A stretch of DNA of 36,643 nt from Bacteroidales bacterium (GTDB lineage: Bacteria; Bacteroidota; Bacteroidia; Bacteroidales; GWA2-32-17), in the NCBI GenBank assembly GCA_026417155.1, contig JAOADU010000003.1:1-36643 (forward strand), given 5' to 3'. The translations under genes and the position numbers were made by a program. This document shows, piece after piece, positions 27,449 to 34,959 of this stretch. The notes beneath the pieces are model-generated. The model did not search any database. It had not been told where the DNA came from and saw nothing but the letters and a program-made list of their open reading frames with translations. Position 1 is the first letter of the stretch. The number at the start of each line of letters is the position of its first letter.

Positions 27449-27916
27449 ATGAAAAATATTGCCGTATTTCCTGGCTCGTTCGATCCAATTACTAAGGGTC
27501 ATGAATCTGTTGTTCGCAGAGCATTGCCATTATTCGACAAATTGTACATCGCAATAGGCATCAACAGTGATAAAAAGGAAACATTGTTCCCTGTAGAAAA
27601 ACGCATTAAATGGATTCAGCAGGTTTTTATTCATGAACCCAAGATAGAAGTTGTTACATACCAAGGATTAACAATAGACTTTTGTAAATCGGTCAATGCT
27701 CGCTTTATTTTAAGAGGGTTGCGTACTTCTGCCGATTTCGAATACGAAAGAGCTATTGCACAAACTAACAGATACTTAAACAACGGCATTGAAACTATAT
27801 TTTTACTTACAACACCCGAGTTTACTCCTGTAAATAGCACTATTGTACGCGAAATAATCAAATACGGTGGCGATGCATCTAAATTTGTACCCGAAGGGAT
27901 AAATTTGTATGAATAA
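27449..27916 (+). CDS. coaD: Phosphopantetheine adenylyltransferase
   Basis: This 155-residue nucleotidyltransferase catalyses the penultimate step of coenzyme A synthesis (4'-phosphopantetheine plus ATP to dephospho-CoA). It has the opening FPGSFDPITKGHESVVRRAL with the TxGH motif at residues 15-18. RFILRGLRTSADFEYE and the second nucleotidyl-transferase motif PVNSTIVREI follow. Length is typical (about 155-160). It is cytoplasmic. The gene overlaps the next one by eight bases. Confidence 0.97.
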   Translation: MKNIAVFPGSFDPITKGHESVVRRALPLFDKLYIAIGINSDKKETLFPVEKRIKWIQQVFIHEPKIEVVTYQGLTIDFCKSVNARFILRGLRTSADFEYERAIAQTNRYLNNGIETIFLLTTPEFTPVNSTIVREIIKYGGDASKFVPEGINLYE

Positions 27917-29324
27917 CATAACAAAAATTATTTTACTACTGTTATTGTTCCAAAATTTTTATTCTTTTACACAAAAGACAAGAATTACAGTTTCTAACAT
28001 TACGTATGCAGGCGAAACACTTCCCATATTAAAGGAAAAAGATTTTATTACACAACTTTACGATACAATTTCATTTTTAAAATTCGACCAAAATGGTAAA
28101 GCAATGGCCGATGTACCGTGCAATTTTCCTTATTTGCTTAGTATTCCTATGTATAAATATCAAGTTTGGTTTTGCATCGAGCCCAATAAACAATATCAAA
28201 TAAATGTTCCCAATAAACGAAACTTAACTCTGGAAGATTCGCTAACAGCATATTTTAAGCCAATAGAATTATTTGCTCCTACTGTTCCTTATGATTCTTC
28301 TGTTACACAAAATGCAATAATTGAGTTAAATTATGCCATAGATACATTGCTCAATAAACATTTAAAGATATTTCGATATAAAATAAAACGAAAAACAATC
28401 GATTCGTTGCTCAATGTTATCGAAAATTCATTTCTGTATTGCCAAAGCAAGTATTTTAAAGATTATTTATTTTTCAAAATAGGATGGTTAAGACATTTCT
28501 CATACGAACGCGATGTGAACTTTATAATCAAAAAATATTTTTCAGAGAAACCTGTACGAATAAACAATTTAGCTTATACAGAATGGTTCAACGAAATATT
28601 TTACGATTATTTATCGATGTATGCTACAACTGCTTGGGGCGAAAATGTATACTCAAGTATAGCCAAAGCTAAAAGTCCTACCGAACTTCGCAAAGATTTG
28701 CGTCGCAATCCTGCATTTACTAACGATACACTCATAGACCTCGTTATTCTTAAAGGACTTCATGATGCATATTTTACTAACAACTTGCCAAATAAAATAA
28801 AATTTCCCATTGCTCAGTTGAAACTTACTATTGATTCTATGACGCTTGTTGCTTGTACACCAGAACTAAAACAAATAGCGAAAAACATTCGACAAAAAAT
28901 TAATAACGAAGAAACAGTCTTTATTTTTGAAGATTTTGCATTAAACGATTTCGATGGCAATGAATATTTTTTACGCAATTTTGCCGGAAAATTTTTGTAT
29001 GTCAACATTTGCGATTTTCGCTCATACAGTTTTCTTATCGATCAAAAAAAAATAAAAGCACTTTTAAGCCGATTTTCAGATAAATTAACCGTCATACATA
29101 TTGTACTTTATCCAAAAAAAGAATCGTTAAAAAGAATAATTCAGACGGAACAGTTGCATGGAATCTTTCTGACAACTGATAAACCAGAATTATTAAAGAA
29201 GCAACTTCGAATAAATGCTTTGCCCCATTTTATTATTTATACTCCCAACGGAAAGATATTAAATGCAAGCGCTCCACCACCCGAAGAAAGCATGATTATG
29301 TATTTTATGGAGATGATGAAATAA
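27909..29324 (+). CDS. Exported thioredoxin-fold protein without the CxxC active site
   Basis: This 471-residue protein has a signal peptide (ITKIILLLLLFQNFYSFTQ). A long helical/beta N-terminal region without a recognised family follows. A C-terminal domain from about residue 335 resembles TlpA/AhpC-type thioredoxin folds: FEDFALNDFDGNEYFLRNF, GKFLYVNICDFRSYSF, then LPHFIIYTPNGKIL with the cis-proline. Where TlpA has WCxxC, this protein has ICDFRS, a single cysteine, so it cannot be a normal disulfide reductase. It may be a structural or binding derivative of the TlpA-like proteins that are numerous in Bacteroidota. It overlaps coaD by eight bases, but a functional link to CoA synthesis is unlikely. 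Confidence 0.72.
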   Translation: MNNITKIILLLLLFQNFYSFTQKTRITVSNITYAGETLPILKEKDFITQLYDTISFLKFDQNGKAMADVPCNFPYLLSIPMYKYQVWFCIEPNKQYQINVPNKRNLTLEDSLTAYFKPIELFAPTVPYDSSVTQNAIIELNYAIDTLLNKHLKIFRYKIKRKTIDSLLNVIENSFLYCQSKYFKDYLFFKIGWLRHFSYERDVNFIIKKYFSEKPVRINNLAYTEWFNEIFYDYLSMYATTAWGENVYSSIAKAKSPTELRKDLRRNPAFTNDTLIDLVILKGLHDAYFTNNLPNKIKFPIAQLKLTIDSMTLVACTPELKQIAKNIRQKINNEETVFIFEDFALNDFDGNEYFLRNFAGKFLYVNICDFRSYSFLIDQKKIKALLSRFSDKLTVIHIVLYPKKESLKRIIQTEQLHGIFLTTDKPELLKKQLRINALPHFIIYTPNGKILNASAPPPEESMIMYFMEMMK

Positions 29325-29398
29325 TCTCTTTAATATTCGTTACCTGTATCAACAAGTAAAGTAAATTCACAAACGAAACATTGGGTAGTGTTCATTCC

Positions 29399-29448
29399 CT
29401 GGCAGGATGCCAATGGTACAATGTATCTCCGACATCCTTGTCGGAGAA
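29399..29448 (+). repeat. Double-hairpin repeat, copy 1
   Basis: The first hairpin is CTGGCA-GGA-TGCCAA (five-bp stem). The second is TCTCCGACA-TCCT-TGTCGGAGA (perfect nine-bp stem). Copy 2 follows 61 bases on, and a diverged copy lies at 34783-34830. The hairpins could also end transcription from the upstream gene. Confidence 0.85.
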
Positions 29449-29459
29449 ATGATTCTTTA

Positions 29460-29510
29460 CTGGCAGGATGCCAGTGTTACAATGGCATCTTCGACATCCT
29501 TGTCGGAGAA
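29460..29510 (+). repeat. Double-hairpin repeat, copy 2
   Basis: The first hairpin is ACTGGCA-GGA-TGCCAGT (seven-bp stem, starting at 29459). The second is TCTTCGACA-TCCT-TGTCGGAGA, where the change from copy 1 keeps pairing as a G-T pair. It differs from copy 1 by a few substitutions and one indel. Confidence 0.85.
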
Positions 29511-29707
29511 TAAATTTCTAGTTAACCTCTTCGTTATAGCTACGAATGCATGAAGGGAATTTCAAAAGTTAGTCAATCCTCAATGTGTTATTTAGAATCA
29601 CGCTTAATATATGTGTTATGCAATGGAAAAAATATTCTCTTTTTATCTAAACATATAAATATATTTGTATTGATAACATACTTTACAGAAAAAAGCGTAC
29701 GATACGT

Positions 29708-29739
29708 TTTGAATGTATTATCTTAAAATTGTAAATTTG
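29708..29739 (+). promoter_or_regulatory. Promoter of the M48 protease gene
   Basis: TTTG (29708-29711), 20 bases, then TAAATTTG (29732-29739) is a complete match to the Bacteroidota promoter at normal spacing. It ends 14 bases before the ATG at 29754. Confidence 0.75.
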
Positions 29740-29753
29740 TAAAAAAGAAAAAT

Positions 29754-30548
29754 ATGAAAAAACTTATTCCATTTTGGGTAAGCTTGTTGTTAATTATGGG
29801 TTGTTATAGGGTTCCTATAACTAACCGCACACAATTGCGTCTATTGCCCGATGTAATGATAACAAATCTTGCCTTAACGAGTTACAACGAATTTATATCG
29901 AAACACCAGCTAGTTCCAGTAAGTGACCAGCGTTCGAAACAACTAGAGTCGGTAGGTAACAAGATGGCACAAGCAGCCAACAGTTTGTTTTCGGGGAAAT
30001 ATAAAAATAGGCTAAAAGGGATGAAGTGGGAATATCGCCTAGTCGAAAAATCGGAAGTAAATGCGTGGTGTATGCCTGGTGGAAAAATTGTTTTTTACAC
30101 GGGCATTTTGCCATATACACTTGATGAAACGGGAATGGCTGTTGTCATGGGACATGAAATGGCTCATGCGATAGCTCGCCATGGCAACGAACGCTTAAGT
30201 CAGCAGTTAGCCATTTTAATGGGAGGGGTTACACTTGATGTTGCTTTGCAAAATAATCCGGAACAAACTCGCGAAATTTTTAAATCGTTGTATGGTATAA
30301 GTGCTACCATAGGCGCATTGGCATATTCGCGTAAACACGAATACGAAGCCGATAAAATTGGCTTAGTAATTATGGCAAAAGCGGGATACGATCCTCGCAA
30401 AGCTGTCGAATTTTGGGAAAGAATGAGTCAAAAAGGAGGCGGAAATATTCCGCAATTTTTAAGCACTCACCCTTCCGATGAAAATCGTATTAAAGAAATG
30501 AAAAAATTTATGCCTACCGCCTTAAAGTATTATGAAAATCCAAAGTAA
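29754..30548 (+). CDS. M48-family zinc metalloprotease lipoprotein
   Basis: This 264-residue protein has a lipoprotein signal (LLLIMGCYRV, cysteine at residue 17). The peptidase M48 domain shows the zinc-binding VVMGHEMAHAIARHGNER (H134, E135, H138) and the downstream glutamate ligand region RKHEYEADKIG (about 193-203). WCMPGGKIVFYTGIL is also typical of the BepA/YggG (LoiP)-like soluble M48 group. It probably works in the periplasm, tethered to a membrane, in quality control of envelope proteins. Gene length fits the short YggG-like type without TPR repeats. Its last 35 bases overlap the end of the convergent ybeY gene. Confidence 0.93.
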   Translation: MKKLIPFWVSLLLIMGCYRVPITNRTQLRLLPDVMITNLALTSYNEFISKHQLVPVSDQRSKQLESVGNKMAQAANSLFSGKYKNRLKGMKWEYRLVEKSEVNAWCMPGGKIVFYTGILPYTLDETGMAVVMGHEMAHAIARHGNERLSQQLAILMGGVTLDVALQNNPEQTREIFKSLYGISATIGALAYSRKHEYEADKIGLVIMAKAGYDPRKAVEFWERMSQKGGGNIPQFLSTHPSDENRIKEMKKFMPTALKYYENPK

Positions 30549-30966
30549 AAGAAAGATCTTTGAGAGCTATGTTTTCAGCTTCACGCATTGCTTTTCTTTG
30601 TTCAGATGTTTTGTCGTTGTAGTCAAGCAAATGGAGTATGCCATGAGCAATCACTCTAAATAATTCGTCATAAAAAAATACTCGATATCTTTCCGAATTC
30701 AGATATATTTGATCGGTACTAATAAAGATATCGCCCGAAATAATTTTATTTTCATTGTAAGGAAAAGTCAATACATCTGTGTAGTAATAGTGTTTAAGGT
30801 ATCTAATGTTCAAATCAAGAATAATATCGTTAGAACAGAAGCAGATATTAATTTCTCCAACTTTTTTGTTATGACGTGAAATAATATTTTTTATCCAGCC
30901 TTTGATAATTCGTTTATATCCAATGAGTGGGTCATTAACATTGATAGTAAGTAATGAAATTGCCAT
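30514..30966 (-). CDS. ybeY: rRNA maturation endoribonuclease YbeY
   Basis: This 150-residue UPF0054 protein is a metal-dependent RNase needed for 16S rRNA 3'-end maturation and ribosome quality control. Visible features are YYTDVLTFPYNE, GDIFISTDQI and the metal-binding VIAHGILHLLDYNDKT. The last corresponds to the family HGxLHLxGYDH; the third histidine is replaced by lysine, a change I believe is usual in Bacteroidota YbeY. It lies four bases after the RsbW-like gene stop, in one transcript with it. The 3' end overlaps the M48 protease gene by 35 bases in antisense. Confidence 0.93.
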   Translation of the reverse strand: MAISLLTINVNDPLIGYKRIIKGWIKNIISRHNKKVGEINICFCSNDIILDLNIRYLKHYYYTDVLTFPYNENKIISGDIFISTDQIYLNSERYRVFFYDELFRVIAHGILHLLDYNDKTSEQRKAMREAENIALKDLSFTLDFHNTLRR

Positions 30967-30970
30967 AGAG

Positions 30971-31378
30971 TTAATTATCGGGATGAATTTTTATTTTAAC
31001 ACATATTTTGCTACCATTATCTTCAAAGCGAAGTTCATCAACCAGATGCGAAATAAGAAAAATACCTCTTCCGTGTGGTTTTTCTAAATTTTCGGGCAAG
31101 GTAGGATCGGGAATATTTTGATAATTGAATCCCTTTCCTTCATCTTTTACGGAAAAGCAAAATTCTCCGTTATTTATTTCATATTCTACCAATACCGATT
31201 TTGTTTCGTCGAGTTTATTTCCATGAATGATGGCATTATTAACAGCTTCAACCATAGAAACAAGCATATTGCCATAAATTTCGCTGTTTATGTTGAATTG
31301 TTGTGTAATTTCATCGACTAACCGTTCTATGATGTTTATGTTTTCGATTTTTGAAGCAAACTGAATTTGGTTTTTCAT
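30971..31378 (-). CDS. RsbW-like serine kinase/anti-sigma ATPase (HATPase_c_2)
   Basis: This 135-residue GHKL ATPase has the N box MVEAVNNAIIHGNKLD, the G1 box KDEGKGFNYQ and the G2 region HGRGIFLISHLVDEL. It belongs to the RsbW/SpoIIAB-type family that binds sigma factors or phosphorylates STAS-domain anti-anti-sigma proteins on serine. No sigma factor or STAS protein gene is next to it. Single-gene RsbW-like proteins in this position (between a DUF4175 gene and ybeY) have no proven target. It is cytoplasmic. The gaps are four bases on each side, consistent with one operon. Confidence 0.9.
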   Translation of the reverse strand: MKNQIQFASKIENINIIERLVDEITQQFNINSEIYGNMLVSMVEAVNNAIIHGNKLDETKSVLVEYEINNGEFCFSVKDEGKGFNYQNIPDPTLPENLEKPHGRGIFLISHLVDELRFEDNGSKICVKIKIHPDN

Positions 31379-31382
31379 AGTC

Positions 31383-34300
31383 CTATTGATTTAGGTTAAT
31401 CATATATTTTCTATATAGTTCCTGATAATATTTTTGTAAGGGCAAATTACTTTGTTGCAAAATTTCGTCATAAATGCTTTTTTTTCCTTTATACTGAAAA
31501 ATTTCTTTAGGGTTACTAATTTTATCATTTTTTCCACTTTCCGATTCACGTTTATTTTCTGTTTCTCTCTCATTATCAGACTTTTCGGCTTCCAACAATC
31601 GTGTTAAAATTTGTTCTTGTCGTTGCAATGTTTGAGGTGTTATGTTTTTATTTGCGATATCTTTTTGTACATCGTTCATTAAATTTTTAATTTCCTGTAA
31701 TTTTTTCATCGATTCGGGGCTGATGCCGGGTTCTTGCATCATTTCGTTGAGCATTTGTTGCATTTTATCTTGCATAGATATCATTTTGCCAAGTTGTTCC
31801 GAAAGTTTTTGTCCTTGATTTTGCTGTTGTTGATTTTTCATTTCTTGAAGTATTGATTGTAGTTGTTGTTTAAGTTGTTGTTGCATGTTTTTAATTTGCT
31901 GATAGCCGGGTTTGGGTTGTCCTTTGCTTTTTTTCTTGCATTGACCGCCAGAACAAAGTTGCTCGGAACTGGATTCTTGCATTTGTTTTAGTATTTGGCT
32001 GAGCAATAGAGCTAATTCATTGCTTTCTGTCATGGCAAGTTGTTGTTTTATTGCTGCTTGTGAGGGATTCCGCTCGTCGAGATGCTTCATGGTTTGTTGT
32101 GTGTATGTTTTTAAGTTTTTCAGATGTTTGTTTACTGTGTTACTGATCATTGGGTTGCGTTTCGCCAGTGCATTAAGCGAGTCTTCAATAACTTTAATAT
32201 TGCCGCGAATGTTGTTTTGTTGTTGAATAACTTGCTGGTATTGTGGTTCGTATGGTTTTATTTGCCTGGTTTTTAGCATTAAATCTTCTTGAGTAAACGA
32301 TAACGATTTTATATTTTCGAGCAAGTGTTTGAGCGATTCTTCGTCCTCGGCTTGTTGTTGAGCAGCATTCTGTTGCATCATTTGCTGCATTTTTTGACTT
32401 AATTGTTTTAATTGATGGGAAGTATTCTTTTGATTTTTACTGGCTCCTTTGCGATTATTGTCTTGAAGCTCCATTTGTCCTTGTTGCATTTCTTTTTCTA
32501 TGGATTGTTGTTCTTCCTGAAAAGATTGCATCGAAAAGGGATCGGAGAGCTGATTGTTTTGTTTCATTAGCTCTTGATATTGTTGTTTAAGTTCGTTGAA
32601 TTTTTCTTGATGTTGTTGTTGCTGTTGTTTTAAGCTATCGAGAGGTATTTTTTTATCTAGACTTTGCTCAGAAAGTTGTTCTTGTTGTTGAGCAAGCTCT
32701 TTTAAATTTTCGGTTATTTGAGACATTTTTTCTTCAATATCCATTTTTTTGAGCAGTTCGAGAGTGCGATCCAGCTCTTTTTGTATTTCTTCGGTTTGCA
32801 TTTTAAATTCTTGTGTGAGTTGTTGTAGTTTGTTTTTATCTATGTTTTTCATCATTTCTTGAAGTTGTTCAATAAGTTTTTTGAGTTCATCGTCCAATAA
32901 ATTTTCAAGCAATTGTTGTATTTGTTGTTGTTTTTCGAGGATTTGTTGATCTTGTTCGCTAAAGGTGCGAAGCATGTTGTTTTTTTGTTTGTTTTGTTCC
33001 GATAGTTGTTTAAGCGTTTTTTCTAATTGCAGTTGTTGTTGCATCAATTGTTGAAATTTTTGCGTATGTTCCCACGATACAGAGGACGAATTGGTTAAGT
33101 TTTGTTGCAGTTTTCGCAATTCTTTTTCTAAAGTAAGTGCAGTTTTTTCCGACTGTTCGAGTTGTTTTATGATGGATTGAGTGGTTTCGGTTCGCATTTT
33201 TTCTAATTCTTGTTTATCGGGTATTTTAAACGTTTTTATTTGCGATTTTGCCGATTTGCTGCCGTTAACACCATCGTTATCCCAAACTTCGAAATAATAT
33301 TCAATAGATCCTGCAAAATTTTTTAACGAAGCAAAATCATATGTAAAGTAAAATTCCTGATTCAGAATGTTTGGTTGAATAGGTATGCTAATTTCTTTGA
33401 CAGAATCTTTTGCATACCGGAGTACAAAATTTAATCGTTTAAATCCGTAATCATCGCTAATAGAACCTTTGAAGTAATATGTTCCCCACATGGTAGAGTC
33501 GGTAATAAAATCGGCTTGAATGGAAGGATATGCATCGGGAATAATATGTATTTGATACACCATAGGCTTGTTGCTAATGACTTGCCGATTGGCAGGAATA
33601 ACCGAATAATTAGCAGATTTGAAGAAGGATCGTTTTAACAAGAATTCTTTATCTTTTCGAAGTGTAGGAATTTGCAACGAGTCGTTAAGTAAAAAGATAA
33701 GCGAATCGGTATGTGCTGTTTGGAATGTCCAAAAAATAATGCTTCCGGCGGGAGCTGTGATATCGCCAGTATTTTCTACAAGGGTAGGTTTTATTCCGGT
33801 ATATGCTGGCGGAATAATTTCTGTTTTAAAATTAATGATGGTTGGCGGCAGCACCATCGTTATTTGATATGGCTTAGAGCGATAACCATCGGCTTCGAAA
33901 AAGAATTCAGTAGAACGATTAATACCTTTAATTGTATATGAAAAAATATTTTTATCGGTTTGATTCAACAATAGGCGGGCAGAACCAATGTGAATGTAAA
34001 CTTTTTGCGGGATGTAGCTTCCCTGCAACATGACACTCAGATCGATATCGCTGCCTTGCAGAGCTGTCAAATTTTGGTTGAGCAATAAAAACGAAAACGG
34101 TGCAGGAGGTACAAATTCGGTGCGATGATGAATAAGACGCTGTGAACTTTCTTCTATAATGGCAGGTTTATAAAGCCAAACGAGTAAATAAATTACGAAT
34201 GAAATACCTAAGAATTTTAAAAAACGTACCGTTTCTTTAAAATCTATGGCCGATTGAAATGGTAAAGGTTTTATTTCAGTAATACGTTGGTCAATACTAG

Positions 34301-34691
34301 CTAACAACAACTGACTCGAATACCGGTGCTGCGGTAAATGAGCCAATTCTAATGTGTTGATGAACGAATCTTTTAAATGCTCAAAGTGCCGACTTATAAT
34401 TTGAGCAGCTTGAAGATGATTGATGCCTTTGCGAATATTAAATAAAGACAGCAGTGGCAAGAAAATATATTTTATTAAAATAGCAACATAGCTGACTAAT
34501 AAGGCATAAAAAATAAATGTTCGAGCAAATACTGACAGATGAGAAAAATATTCTATTAAGAAAACCAATAATGTAGAAACTAAAAATACAAATAAAAGCA
34601 AAAGACTTCCTTTATAAATTTCATTAAGGTAAAAGCGACGAATAAAATCGTCGAGTTTTTGAATGATATAACGATATTCCGGAGTTGGCAT
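31383..34691 (-). CDS. DUF4175 family membrane-anchored coiled-coil protein
   Basis: This is a 1102-residue protein with three N-terminal membrane helices (about 26-47, 57-80, 157-175). A beta-rich extracytoplasmic region follows (about 200-480; PPAYTGIKPTLVENTGDITA and similar). The C-terminal half is very long, glutamine-, lysine- and leucine-rich and strongly coiled-coil (about 490-1050, e.g. QQQLQLEKTLKQLSEQNKQK). This is the DUF4175 architecture found widely in Bacteroidota; no biochemical role is established. The low-complexity Q-rich part makes alignment-based assignment weak there, and the CAA/CAG-rich code explains several spurious open frames on the opposite strand. It is first in the transcript with the RsbW-like gene and ybeY. 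Confidence 0.87.
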   Translation of the reverse strand: MPTPEYRYIIQKLDDFIRRFYLNEIYKGSLLLLFVFLVSTLLVFLIEYFSHLSVFARTFIFYALLVSYVAILIKYIFLPLLSLFNIRKGINHLQAAQIISRHFEHLKDSFINTLELAHLPQHRYSSQLLLASIDQRITEIKPLPFQSAIDFKETVRFLKFLGISFVIYLLVWLYKPAIIEESSQRLIHHRTEFVPPAPFSFLLLNQNLTALQGSDIDLSVMLQGSYIPQKVYIHIGSARLLLNQTDKNIFSYTIKGINRSTEFFFEADGYRSKPYQITMVLPPTIINFKTEIIPPAYTGIKPTLVENTGDITAPAGSIIFWTFQTAHTDSLIFLLNDSLQIPTLRKDKEFLLKRSFFKSANYSVIPANRQVISNKPMVYQIHIIPDAYPSIQADFITDSTMWGTYYFKGSISDDYGFKRLNFVLRYAKDSVKEISIPIQPNILNQEFYFTYDFASLKNFAGSIEYYFEVWDNDGVNGSKSAKSQIKTFKIPDKQELEKMRTETTQSIIKQLEQSEKTALTLEKELRKLQQNLTNSSSVSWEHTQKFQQLMQQQLQLEKTLKQLSEQNKQKNNMLRTFSEQDQQILEKQQQIQQLLENLLDDELKKLIEQLQEMMKNIDKNKLQQLTQEFKMQTEEIQKELDRTLELLKKMDIEEKMSQITENLKELAQQQEQLSEQSLDKKIPLDSLKQQQQQHQEKFNELKQQYQELMKQNNQLSDPFSMQSFQEEQQSIEKEMQQGQMELQDNNRKGASKNQKNTSHQLKQLSQKMQQMMQQNAAQQQAEDEESLKHLLENIKSLSFTQEDLMLKTRQIKPYEPQYQQVIQQQNNIRGNIKVIEDSLNALAKRNPMISNTVNKHLKNLKTYTQQTMKHLDERNPSQAAIKQQLAMTESNELALLLSQILKQMQESSSEQLCSGGQCKKKSKGQPKPGYQQIKNMQQQLKQQLQSILQEMKNQQQQNQGQKLSEQLGKMISMQDKMQQMLNEMMQEPGISPESMKKLQEIKNLMNDVQKDIANKNITPQTLQRQEQILTRLLEAEKSDNERETENKRESESGKNDKISNPKEIFQYKGKKSIYDEILQQSNLPLQKYYQELYRKYMINLNQ

Positions 34692-34782
34692 ACTGATGAA
34701 TAAAACTTGCTAAATTACTAATCTATTGTAAAAAAATCAATAAAATTGATGCAGTTTTAAAATTATTAACTAACATGATGTG

Positions 34783-34830
34783 TCTCGGACATCTTTGTCA
34801 GAGAATATTTTTTACTGGCAGGACGCCAGT
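34783..34830 (+). repeat. Double-hairpin repeat, copy 3 (diverged)
   Basis: The first hairpin is TCTCGGACA-TCTT-TGTCAGAGA (nine-bp stem with one G-A mismatch). After nine AT-rich bases the second is ACTGGC-AGGAC-GCCAGT (six-bp stem). The order and spacing equal the junction between copies 1 and 2 at 29423-29474, so it is the same family in the same orientation. Confidence 0.8.
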
Positions 34831-34880
34831 GGTACACTTTTTTTTAAAAAAATTAACAAAATCTTTAAAGGGAAATACTA

Positions 34881-34911
34881 TTTGAATTAAATTATTTTTA
34901 AACTATCTTTG
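34881..34911 (+). promoter_or_regulatory. Promoter of the beta-helix surface protein gene
   Basis: TTTG (34881-34884), 19 bases, then TATCTTTG (34904-34911) is a full match to the Bacteroidota consensus. It supports the ATG at 34960 over the earlier TTG at 34909, which lies inside the -7 box. Confidence 0.75.
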
Positions 34912-34959
34912 CTGTATTATATATTACTAAATGTGCATAAACCAAAAAATCCATTTTAT

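Larger units (their letters stand above)
29325..29753 (+). other. Non-coding region with tandem double-hairpin repeats and M48 promoter
   Basis: These 429 bases contain no credible gene. They hold two copies of a double-hairpin repeat (29399-29448 and 29460-29510). A small inverted repeat TTCGT/ACGAA lies near 29538-29554. An imperfect palindrome (CGTA-cga-TACG flanked by AAAA and TTTT, 29691-29710) overlaps the -33 box of the M48 protease promoter (29708-29739). Confidence 0.7.

Noticed and set aside
29399-29510. Possible CRISPR array
   Set aside because: Only two adjacent units, repeats are longer than spacers (11 bases), and a third copy is dispersed; no cas genes.
32020-32226. Plus-strand frames inside the DUF4175 gene (also 33619-33941)
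   Set aside because: They are shadows created by the biased Q/K/L codons of the coiled-coil gene on the other strand.
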